Of a DNA stretch of 64,000 bases, positions 43,620 through 51,900 are shown one piece after another. Below the pieces are notes generated by a model. The model was not told the origin of the DNA. It made no database searches and saw nothing but the letters and a program-made list of their open reading frames with translations. The translations under genes were made by a program, and so were the position numbers. Source of the stretch: Compostibacter hankyongensis. Its GTDB lineage: Bacteria > Bacteroidota > Bacteroidia > Chitinophagales > Chitinophagaceae. The stretch covers positions 310,001 through 374,000 of the forward strand of contig NZ_BAABFN010000005.1 in the NCBI RefSeq assembly GCF_039541075.1, given 5' to 3'. Positions within the stretch are counted from its first letter, which is position 1. Each line of letters begins with the position of its first letter.

Positions 43620-44327
43620 ATGCAAAAGACGATTATCCACCTGGAGGATATCCGTAAAAGTTATTTTATCGGTAAAAATGCGCTGCCCGTGCTCAAGGGC
43701 ATCAGGATCGATATCATGCTCAATGAATATGTAGCCCTGATGGGGCCGTCCGGCTCCGGCAAATCCACGCTCATGAATATACTCGGCTGCCTGGATTCTC
43801 CCACCAGCGGCACTTATGTGCTGAACGGGCACGATGTGAGCAAAATGGAGGACAACGACCTGGCCGAGGTGCGTAACAAGGAGATCGGATTCGTGTTCCA
43901 GCAGTTCAACCTGATGCCCCGCCTCTCCGCGCTGGAAAACGTGGCCGTGCCCCTGATCTATGCCGGTATCTCAAAAAAGACCCGCGAGGAAAGAGCCATG
44001 TCCATGCTGGAAAAGGTAGGTCTGGGCGACCGCTACCACCACAAGCCCAATGAGCTCTCCGGGGGGCAATGCCAGCGTGTGGCCATTGCCCGAGCCCTGA
44101 TCAATGATCCGGCGCTGATCCTGGCGGATGAACCCACCGGTAACCTCGACACCAAGACCTCGGTCGAGATCATGGAAATATTCGGGCAGATCCATGCTTC
44201 GGGGAATACCGTGGTACTGGTGACCCATGAAGAGGATATTGCCGACCATGCCCGCCGTATTGTCCGTCTGCGCGACGGCGTCATCGAAAGCGATCATATC
44301 AACGAAAAGCAGCTGGTCGACTCCTGA
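43620..44327 (+). CDS. ABC transporter ATP-binding protein (MacB/LolD type)
   Basis: 235 residues from the Met at 43620 (MQKTIIHLEDIRKSYFIG). Walker A GPSGSGKST (42-50), Q-loop VFQQFNLMP, signature LSGGQ (146-150) and Walker B ADEPTGNLD (169-177) are intact. The sequence around YVLNGHDVSKM is typical of the MacB/LolD/FtsE branch that powers lipoprotein or macrolide/peptide export and does not itself cross the membrane. No permease gene is adjacent, so it must work with a partner elsewhere. It lies 12 bp upstream of the cobalamin adenosyltransferase gene. Confidence 0.93.
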   Translation: MQKTIIHLEDIRKSYFIGKNALPVLKGIRIDIMLNEYVALMGPSGSGKSTLMNILGCLDSPTSGTYVLNGHDVSKMEDNDLAEVRNKEIGFVFQQFNLMPRLSALENVAVPLIYAGISKKTREERAMSMLEKVGLGDRYHHKPNELSGGQCQRVAIARALINDPALILADEPTGNLDTKTSVEIMEIFGQIHASGNTVVLVTHEEDIADHARRIVRLRDGVIESDHINEKQLVDS

Positions 44328-44339
44328 CCGCTATCATCC

Positions 44340-44921
44340 ATGGCCCTGAAAATATATACCCGTACCGGTGACAAAGGCCAGACCGGTCTTCTGGGCGGCG
44401 CCCGCGTTCCCAAAAGCCATCTTCGCGTAGAAGCTTACGGTACGGTGGATGAGCTGAACGCCCATGTCGGGCTCTGCGCCGATCAGCAGCCGGAAGCGGA
44501 TACCACCGGCTTTCTCCGGCAAATCCAGGAACACCTGTTTGTTATCGGATCATGCCTGGCTGATGATTCCGCCGCCAGGCGCGCCGGGTCCGGCAGACAG
44601 AAAGCCCCAATGGCCCTCCCGGCCCTCCGGGAAGCGGATGTACGTTTGCTGGAAACGGAGATCGATAAGATGGAAGCGCAGCTCCCGCCTTTAAAGGCCT
44701 TCCTCCTGCCCGGAGGACATCCCGCCGTATCCGGCTGTCATATTGCGCGTTGTGTCTGCCGCCGGGCGGAGCGGCTGTCGGTGCGTATGGAGGACCAGGG
44801 CCTTGCTGTAGCGCCGCTTATCCTGGCTTATCTCAACCGGCTGAGCGATTATCTGTTTGTGCTGGCCCGTTATACGGCCCACCGGTTGGGTGTGGCGGAG
44901 CGGATATGGACTACGCGTTAA
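44340..44921 (+). CDS. Cob(I)alamin adenosyltransferase (PduO type)
   Basis: 193 residues. Converts cob(I)alamin to adenosylcobalamin with ATP. The N-terminal ATP loop TRTGDKGQTGLLGGARVPK and the following VEAYGTVDELNAHVG are diagnostic, as is CRRAERL with the catalytic Arg and LNRLSDYLFVLAR at the C-terminus. An inserted loop at about 75-90 (ADDSAARRAGSGRQKAPMAL) is longer than in many homologues. No B12-dependent enzyme is visible in the window. Confidence 0.95.
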   Translation: MALKIYTRTGDKGQTGLLGGARVPKSHLRVEAYGTVDELNAHVGLCADQQPEADTTGFLRQIQEHLFVIGSCLADDSAARRAGSGRQKAPMALPALREADVRLLETEIDKMEAQLPPLKAFLLPGGHPAVSGCHIARCVCRRAERLSVRMEDQGLAVAPLILAYLNRLSDYLFVLARYTAHRLGVAERIWTTR

Positions 44922-44949
44922 ACCGGGCCGGTGGCGGCCGCTGCCATGG

Positions 44950-45624
44950 TTATGCCGGGATATTCCTTTCGTCCACCATTCTGCCGTCTTTCATCATCAG
45001 CTGCCGGTCGCTCAGTCCCGCCAGGGCCTCGTTGTGCGTCACCACCACGAAGGTCTGCTGAAACTGATCGCGCAGCTGGAGGAACAGCTGGTGCAGCTCC
45101 ATGGCATTTACCGAATCCAGGTTACCCGTAGGCTCGTCCGCCAGCACGATGTCCGGCTGGTTGATCAGGGCCCGGGCCACGGCTACCCGCTGCTGCTCCC
45201 CGCCGGACAAAGCGCCCGGCTTGTGCTGTATACGGTCTTTCAGACCCAGCGTTTCCAGCAGGAAAACCGCCCTTTCGCGGACGGCCTTCCTTCCCTTATC
45301 GTCGGCGATAAGCCCGGGGATACATACGTTTTCCAGCGCGGTAAATTCGGGAAGCAGGTGGTGGAACTGGAAGATAAACCCGATATGCCGGTTGCGGAAA
45401 TCGGAGAGACGGTTGCCTTTCAGGGCGCCGGTGTCGGCGCCGTTCAGCCATACTTCTCCCTCATCCTGGCTGTCCAGCGTGCCCAGGATATGCAGGAGAG
45501 TGCTCTTGCCGGCGCCAGAGGAACCCAGTATGGTCACGATCTCCCCCCGTTGGACGGCCAGGTCCACCCCTTTCAGCACCTGCAGGCCGGAATAGCTTTT
45601 GGTAAGATGTCTGGCTGTGAGCAT
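44950..45624 (-). CDS. lolD: Lipoprotein-releasing ABC transporter ATP-binding protein
   Basis: 224 residues from ATG 45624 (MLTARHLTKSYSGLQVLKGV). Walker A GSSGAGKST (34-42), signature LSGGEQQRVAVARAL and Walker B VLADEPTGNLD are intact; FIFQFHHLLPEFTALENV has the LolD 'H-L-L-P-E-F' block next to the Q-loop. The family releases lipoproteins from the inner membrane with LolC/E, whose genes are not in the window. It is convergent with the cobalamin adenosyltransferase gene. Confidence 0.9.
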   Translation of the reverse strand: MLTARHLTKSYSGLQVLKGVDLAVQRGEIVTILGSSGAGKSTLLHILGTLDSQDEGEVWLNGADTGALKGNRLSDFRNRHIGFIFQFHHLLPEFTALENVCIPGLIADDKGRKAVRERAVFLLETLGLKDRIQHKPGALSGGEQQRVAVARALINQPDIVLADEPTGNLDSVNAMELHQLFLQLRDQFQQTFVVVTHNEALAGLSDRQLMMKDGRMVDERNIPA

Positions 45625-45664
45625 AACCCTATAACGGCACAATAATACGATAAAATATGGGCTG

Positions 45665-45694
45665 TTGTTTTTTTCAAATTAAATTATACTTTTG
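45665..45694 (+). promoter_or_regulatory. Promoter of the DUF2795 gene
   Basis: TTG (45665-45667), 19-bp spacer, perfect TACTTTTG (45687-45694). The start codon is at 45722, giving a leader of about 20 nt. Confidence 0.7.
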
Positions 45695-45721
45695 CGGAAA
45701 TTTCAAATCAAACCACAAACG

Positions 45722-45943
45722 ATGTACTGGACCTTAGAATTAGCTTCCTATCTGGAAGACGCGCCCTGGCCAGCTTCGAAAGATGAGCTGATCGACTATG
45801 CCATACGTTCCGGTGCTCCGATTGAAGTGGTGGAAAACCTGCAGGAACTGGAAGATGAAGGAGAGATTTACGAGAGCATAGAAGATATCTGGCCGGACTA
45901 TCCCTCACAAGACGATTTCTTTTTTAACGAGGACGAATACTGA
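45722..45943 (+). CDS. DUF2795 domain protein
   Basis: 73 residues from ATG 45722 (MYWTLELASYLEDAPWPASK). The whole protein is one DUF2795 domain: LASYLEDAPWPASKDELIDYAIRSGAP followed by an extremely acidic tail (EDIWPDYPSQDDFFFNEDEY). The fold is helical and the family is small and almost universal in Bacteroidota; the function is unknown. The strong promoter and the downstream bidirectional terminator make it a compact, single-gene unit that is probably highly expressed. Confidence 0.88.
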   Translation: MYWTLELASYLEDAPWPASKDELIDYAIRSGAPIEVVENLQELEDEGEIYESIEDIWPDYPSQDDFFFNEDEY

Positions 45944-45970
45944 GCCGCCCGGCTTCAAAATACGGATATG

Positions 45971-46005
45971 AAAAAGCCGTTCCGCCTGAGGTGGGACGGC
46001 TTTTT
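45971..46005. terminator. Bidirectional terminator
   Basis: AAAAAGCCGTTCC / GGGACGGCTTTTT arms with one G-T pair lie between the convergent DUF2795 and fabI genes, with A-run and T-run on both sides, so it can end transcripts from either strand. Confidence 0.85.
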
Positions 46006-46027
46006 CGTATAAAGCCGGAACAAGGCG

Positions 46028-46840
46028 TTATGCCTCCACGCCTTCAATAACGGCCTGACTTACGCCGGTATTGGAAAAGCCGCCGTCATGGAAGAGATTC
46101 TGCATGGTAACCTTGCGGGTAAGGTCGGAGAACAGGGCCACGCAAAATGCGGCACAGTCTTCCGCTCCGGCATTCCCCAAAGGACTCATCTTTTCCGCAT
46201 AATGATAAAACCCGTTGAATCCTTCCACGCCGCTGCCGGCCGTGGTCAAGGTGGGCGACTGCGAAACGGTGTTGACCCTTACCTTTTTCCGGTTGCCGTA
46301 ATGAAATCCAAAGCTGCGGGCAATGCTTTCCAGCAGCGCCTTGGCTTCAGCCATATCGTTATACCCCGGAAAAGTCCGCTGCGCGGCAATATAGCTCAGC
46401 CCCACCACGGAAGCCCACTCGCTCAGCGCATCCAGCTTCCAGGCCGTCTGCAACACCTTGTGAAAAGACAGGGCGGACACATCGATGGTTTTTTGAAAGT
46501 TATCGTAATTGGTATCTGTATACGGGATCTTTTTACGCACATTGGGCGACATGCCAATGGAATGCAGCACAAAGTCCAGCGGGCCGCCGAGCAGCTCCAT
46601 CGATTTTGATAACAGCTTTTCCAGGTCTTCCACCGAGGTAGCATCCGCGGGTATCACTTCCGCATTGCAGGCTTTGGCCAGCTCATTGATCTTACCCATC
46701 CGCAGGGCAATGGGCGCATTGCTGAGTACGATGGAAGCGCCTTCTTCCACTGCTTTTTCCGCCACCTTCCAGGCTATTGATTTTTCATCAAGTGCGCCGA
46801 AGATAATTCCTCTTTTTCCTTTTAACAGGTGATAAGCCAT
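46028..46840 (-). CDS. fabI: Enoyl-[acyl-carrier-protein] reductase (NADH)
   Basis: Last step of each fatty acid elongation cycle. 270 residues. GIIFGALDEKSIAWKVAE is the FabI cofactor loop (SIAW signature). The catalytic pair is Tyr160-X6-Lys167 in FPGYNDMAEAKALL, with Tyr150 in LSYIAAQRTF as second tyrosine. RVNTVSQSPTLTTAGSG and FHDGGFSNTGV complete the substrate lid and C-terminus. With accA at 5357 it shows that a standard type II system is present. It is monocistronic by context. Confidence 0.96.
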   Translation of the reverse strand: MAYHLLKGKRGIIFGALDEKSIAWKVAEKAVEEGASIVLSNAPIALRMGKINELAKACNAEVIPADATSVEDLEKLLSKSMELLGGPLDFVLHSIGMSPNVRKKIPYTDTNYDNFQKTIDVSALSFHKVLQTAWKLDALSEWASVVGLSYIAAQRTFPGYNDMAEAKALLESIARSFGFHYGNRKKVRVNTVSQSPTLTTAGSGVEGFNGFYHYAEKMSPLGNAGAEDCAAFCVALFSDLTRKVTMQNLFHDGGFSNTGVSQAVIEGVEA

Positions 46841-46864
46841 AGTCTTAATTTTGGGTAAAAATAA

Positions 46865-46893
46865 TTGTTAATTCGGAATTACCTGTAACTTTG
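46865..46893 (+). promoter_or_regulatory. Promoter of the Pmp3-like gene, probably leaderless
   Basis: TTG (46865-46867), 18-bp spacer, perfect TAACTTTG (46886-46893). The start codon at 46898 lies at or within two bases of the expected transcript start. Confidence 0.5.
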
Positions 46894-46897
46894 GAAG

Positions 46898-47089
46898 ATG
46901 CGTTACTTCCTGGCCATACTGCTGCCGCCGCTTGCCGTGCTGACCACAGGCAAGGTAGGTTCTTTTTTGCTGAATATCCTGCTGACGATCCTGGGCTGGA
47001 TACCGGGGTGCATCCATGCCTGCCTTATCGTACATGAACATTACGAAAACAAACGCACCCGGAAGCTTATCCGGGCGATGAGCCGCTGA
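46898..47089 (+). CDS. YqaE/Pmp3 family membrane peptide
   Basis: 63 residues with two hydrophobic helices (MRYFLAILLPPLAVLTTGK and FLLNILLTILGWIPGCIHACLIV), the signature of the UPF0057/Pmp3 family that influences membrane potential and stress tolerance. The Pro-Pro pair in helix 1 and GWIPG in helix 2 are conserved. The C-terminal tail is short and basic (ENKRTRKLIRAMSR). The gene sits between fabI and recN. The downstream palindrome ATCTGCCG/CGGCAGAT (47106-47141) separates it from the convergent recN. Confidence 0.88.
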   Translation: MRYFLAILLPPLAVLTTGKVGSFLLNILLTILGWIPGCIHACLIVHEHYENKRTRKLIRAMSR

Positions 47090-47140
47090 TCTGTACCGCT
47101 TCACGATCTGCCGTCGCCGGCACATGCACGCAGCGGCAGA

Positions 47141-48796
47141 TTATCCTTCCACCAGCTCCCTGGCATTTTCCAGCGCTGCCGCCGAAGGCTTTTCCCCGCT
47201 CAGCATCCTGGCGATCTGCAATATTCTCTCTTCTTTGTCCAGCAGACGGATATGGGTGGTTACCTGGCCCGACCGGTGGGCTTTGTAGACAAAGTAATGC
47301 GCGTCTCCCTTCCCGGCGATCTGCGGCTGATGGGTAATACAGATCACCTGATGGCGGTCTGCCAGCTTTTTCAGGATCACACCCGTTTGCTTGGCGGCTT
47401 CTCCGGAAATGCCGCTGTCTATCTCATCAAAGATGAGGGTCGGCAGCTCCATGGACTGCGCCACCAGGGATTTGACACAAAGCATAAGCCGGCTCAGCTC
47501 GCCGCCCGAAGCCACCTTTTTCAAGGGCTGGTAATGACCGCTGCGGTTGGCATCGAACAGGAAATCGATATGATCCTGCCCGTCCGTCTGCAGGGGCGCC
47601 GGCATCAGCGATACTTTCAGACTGGCATTGGGCATGCCCACCTGCGCCAGCAGGGCATTTACCCGTTGCTCAAAAGGAGCCGCCTGCTTTTTTCTTCCCG
47701 CAGTAAGCTGCTCCGCCTGCCGTTCCGCCTGCTGCTGAAGCCGCGCTTTCTCACGTTCCAGGGCTTCGATATCCGTCTCAAGCCGGCGGGTCTGATCCAG
47801 CTGCTCGCCCAGGCCGGCCTGGATCTGCAGCAGCGCTGCGGTGGTCTGCACGCCATGTTTTTTCAGCAGGCGGTAGCCGAGCGCGGTCCGCTCATTGATC
47901 AGGGCCATACGCTCAGGGTCCGACTGTACGGTTTCGTATACCCGTTGCAGTTCCCCGGCAATATCCTGTACCTCTACCGCCGTCACCTGGAGCCGCTCCG
48001 CCAGGCCGGGCAGCTGCGGATGAAAGGCTTCTATGGAGCGCAATCCGCTCTGCAGCTGCCGCAGCTGCTGTACCAGCGGCTGCTCCCCTTCTTCCAGCGC
48101 ACCCTGCAGGATGCCCAGCCGCTCTTTTACCTCTTCGGCATGGCTCAGGGTATTCAGCTCCGCATCCAGCTCTTCGAGCTCGTTTTCTTTCAGCGCCGCC
48201 GCATCCAGCTCTTCCCAGAGAAACTGGCGGTAGTCCCGCTCCTTCTCCGCCTGCTCGCGCTCCCGCACCCGCTCCTCCAGCTCGCGCCCGGCCTGCTGCA
48301 GGGCTTTCCAGCTCTCATGGTACCGCGCCAGCAGCGTATCATGCCCGGCCAGGGCATCCAGCACGGCCCGCTGAAAATCCTGCTTCCCCAGCTCCAGCGT
48401 ATCGAACTGCTGATGAAGGTCTACCAGCAGACCGGCAAAGCCGGAAAGCTGCTGCACCGTCACCGGGGTATCGTTGATAAATGCACGGGACTTGCCCGCC
48501 GTGCTGATCTCCCGGCGTACAACGGTATGCCGGCCGAAATCCAGATCATGCTCCCCGAAAAACGCGGTGACGGCTTCCAGCTCCGGCAGGACAAAGTGGC
48601 CTTCGATAATACATTTCCGGGCTTTATCGTGCAGGACGTTCCGGTCGGCCCGCTCCCCGAGGATAAGCGACAGGGCGCCCAGCAGAATAGACTTCCCCGC
48701 CCCGGTTTCGCCGGTGATCACATTCAGCCCCTCCGAAAAGTCGATTTCCAGCGCCGTTATAATCGCATAGTTTTGTATCAGCAGTCGCTGTAGCAT
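47141..48796 (-). CDS. recN: DNA repair protein RecN
   Basis: SMC-like ATPase for double-strand break repair. 551 residues, normal length. N-terminal ATPase half with MLQRLLIQNYAIITALEIDF and Walker A GETGAGKS (31-38); a long Glu/Gln-rich coiled coil from about 150 to 370; C-terminal half with signature LKKVASGGELSRLMLCVKSL and Walker B LIFDEIDSGISGEAA, then VICITHQPQIAGKGDAHYFV. The start ATG is well supported because the first residues are conserved. No SOS operator could be identified. Confidence 0.96.
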   Translation of the reverse strand: MLQRLLIQNYAIITALEIDFSEGLNVITGETGAGKSILLGALSLILGERADRNVLHDKARKCIIEGHFVLPELEAVTAFFGEHDLDFGRHTVVRREISTAGKSRAFINDTPVTVQQLSGFAGLLVDLHQQFDTLELGKQDFQRAVLDALAGHDTLLARYHESWKALQQAGRELEERVREREQAEKERDYRQFLWEELDAAALKENELEELDAELNTLSHAEEVKERLGILQGALEEGEQPLVQQLRQLQSGLRSIEAFHPQLPGLAERLQVTAVEVQDIAGELQRVYETVQSDPERMALINERTALGYRLLKKHGVQTTAALLQIQAGLGEQLDQTRRLETDIEALEREKARLQQQAERQAEQLTAGRKKQAAPFEQRVNALLAQVGMPNASLKVSLMPAPLQTDGQDHIDFLFDANRSGHYQPLKKVASGGELSRLMLCVKSLVAQSMELPTLIFDEIDSGISGEAAKQTGVILKKLADRHQVICITHQPQIAGKGDAHYFVYKAHRSGQVTTHIRLLDKEERILQIARMLSGEKPSAAALENARELVEG

Positions 48797-48992
48797 GAGA
48801 CAGGTTATTACACGGTGCTAAATTCCAAAAAATTGTTGAAACCGGATATAGTAATTATCCGCCGTACAGGGAAATCCGCCCGGCAGATTTCAGGAGTACC
48901 CCTGAAGACAGATACGGATGTGAATATATGAATTAAGCCTCAGGCAGACGGGTGTTGAAAACAAAAACCGGGCAGGAAAAGACCGGTTTCAA

Positions 48993-51900
48993 TTACCGGA
49001 GCAGCGTGATATCCCCCTGCAGGTAAAACAGCTGTCCGTCGTCGCAAACCATGGCGGCCTGGTAGATAAACACATCAGGGTTAAGCGGATGACCGTTAAA
49101 GGTGCCGTCCCAGGCAGCAGAGCGGTTGTCCAGCCCGAAATTATCCCGCTCAAAGACTTTCTGACCCCAGCGGTTGAATATCCGGAAATAGACGATATTC
49201 CTTACTCCCCTGCCGCGGGGATAAAACAGGTCGTTGTTCCCGTCCTTATTCGGGGAAAAGGTATTGGGGATAAATACATTGCCGGACTCACATACCAGGT
49301 TTACCCGCAGCAGCGCAGTATCCGTGCAACCGTATCCGTTAGCCACCTTCACCTGATATTCCCGGCTGGCGGTAGGCGTGCTCAGCGGGTCGGGGCAGGT
49401 AGTGCAGTTCAGCTCGTCCGGCGGAGTCCAGCGCCAGCTCACCACATCCGGGCTGGCGCCGGCGCTCAGCCTTACCGAGGAGCCGGTGGGCACCGTCCAT
49501 ACCATGCTGTCGGTATGCACCTCGGGAGCCGGCCATATGGTCAGTCGCAGCTCAGCGCTGTCTACCGGACAGCCGGCGGCATTATAGCCCGTTACCTGAT
49601 AGGTAGTGCTTTGCTCCGGCACCGCCACGGGATTGGCGGCTGACGGGTCGCTTAAGCCTGCAGAAGGCGACCAGCGGTAGCCCGGGGTACCGCTGGCATG
49701 CAGCGTCACCGGGGTACCCTCACAGACGGAGGTATCCGCCGGCCATGCAGTAATGCGCTGCGGCTCCGGCACCCGTACGGCCAGCACGGCCGAAGCGGCG
49801 CATCCGAAGGCCGAGACGGCCCGGAGCGTCACCCGGTAGGTCCCGGGCTCCCGGTAATGATGATCCGCTATCGCACTGGTGTCTGCGGGGCTGCCGTCCC
49901 CGAAATCCCAGGTATAGCCGACCGGAAATCCCAGGCTGTCGGCCGAGATAATGAGGCCCCGGCGGGAAAACCGCATATGCCCCGAATCACAAGGGTCCGG
50001 GATGACCGGATCAATTCCCAGTCCGATCGCTCCGTCGACGACCACCGTATCTTTCAGGGGGAAAGCCACCTGGCAGTTTTTCCGGTCTTTGAGGATCAGC
50101 TGCGGGTGATAGATGCCCGGGGTGCTGTAGGTATGCGAGGCGGCATCGCTGCCCGACTCGGGAGAGATATTGCCATCCCCGAAATCCCAGCGGAACGAAA
50201 CGGCATCCACGGATTTAGCGGAAAATTTTACCGTCAGCGGGCTGCATTCGTGCTGCACATCATAATCGCTTCGCGGCACTCCGAAAGGACCCGCCACCTT
50301 CACCATCCTGATGACGGAATCCGCACAGCCGCCATATCCTTCTATCCGCAGCTTCAGCCGGTAAGTACCGGGGATATTATAAATATGTTCCGGATTTTCC
50401 AGCGTCGAGGTACTGCCGTCGTCAAAATCCCAGGTAATACTCCGGTAGTTCTGCGAGGTATTTTTCAGCTGCACCACCAGCGGGGGGCATTCCGCATGGT
50501 TATCGCTATAGGAAAAAGACGCCTTCGGCGTGCCTGCCTTTATATAATTCTTGCGGACCAGCGTATCGGTACATCCGTCTGCGGTGGTCACGGATAACTG
50601 TACCGTATATATGCCGTCCCGGGAATAGGACTTGGAGGGCACCTTCTCATCGGAACCGGTTCCATCTCCGAAATCCCAATGATAGGTAGCGCCGGCGCCC
50701 TGGGAGCGGTTGATCCAACGCAACGGCTGCCCGGGGCAGACCAAGGTGTCCTCCACGACAAAGTCGGCCTTTGCCGGGAATATGTTTACCGCCTCGGGCT
50801 TTACCAGACTGTCCGTACACCCTTCTGCATCTTTCACCCGGAGCGTTACCTCGTATTTCCCTGCACCGGGATAGGTATGCTGCACCGGGTCGCCCGACTG
50901 CAGGGTGGTAGTCTGCCCATCCCCGAAATCCCAGGTCCACTCCTGCACCGGTACCTCCGGAGCCGGGCGGGAGTCATCCCGGAAGGTGATGACCGTACCC
51001 GGACAGGCCGAGGGATCAGCAACGGTAAAACCGGCCTGCGGGCCGCTGACGATAACCGGTCCCACAGCCGAAGTATCCCTGCAGCCGTTGACATCCGTGG
51101 TAATTACCTGCGCGGGGAAAGTTCCGTTCTGCGTATAGGCGTAGGAAACGGATGGCTGGGTGCCGGAGAACATCCTGCCGTCGCCTGTCAGCCAGGCATA
51201 GGCCCGGATGAGCTCCGGATGGGCAATGCCGGCGGCCTGCAGGGTTATCTGTTCCCCCCGGCAGAGCCGTCCATCCGGTACCTGCAGTACCGGATGCTCT
51301 TCCGAAACATAAACCGTCTGCGTTGCGGTAGAGTTGCAGCTACCCTCGGTAACCACCAGCTTTACCTGATAGGTACCGGTATGCGGAAAACGGTGTGACG
51401 GAGGATTTTTTGCATCGCTGACCGTGCCGTCGCCAAAATCCCAGCGCCAGGCCGTCCCTCCGGTGGAGCCATCGGCAAAGGTCACCGCATAACGGTCGTC
51501 GCAGGAACGGGTCACTTTCATCCGGGCAATGGGCAGCCGGATGTTGATCATGTCCCTGCGGGTCAGCGTGTCGGCGCAGCCACGGCTGCTGACCACCAGC
51601 ATGACATCCTGTTTGCCCGCGGTATGAAAGACGTGCGTCGGGTTCTGACCGCTTTCGCTCGCCTTATCGTCCGGGAAAAACCATTGCCAGGCATCTCCCG
51701 CCGGCTGTGAGGTATTGGTGAAATGGATGGGTGTGGGTTGACAGGCTTCGAGGATGTCGGCATTGAAGCCGGCCACGGGCTTTTTACCGGTACGGATCAT
51801 GCGCGGCGTTGTCACCGTATCCCGGCAGCCGCCGGCCGTCGTGGCGATCAGCCTGACGGTAAAATCTCCTTCCGTGGTATAGGTATGCGCCGGATGCGGA

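Noticed and set aside
47106..47141. Intrinsic terminator between the Pmp3-like gene and recN
   Set aside because: The ATCTGCCG/CGGCAGAT stem has a 20-nt loop and no T-run on either side; it is only a palindrome.
47252..48793. 513-codon plus-strand open frame
   Set aside because: Antisense shadow of recN; its Leu/Gln/Arg-rich composition mirrors the coiled-coil codons.
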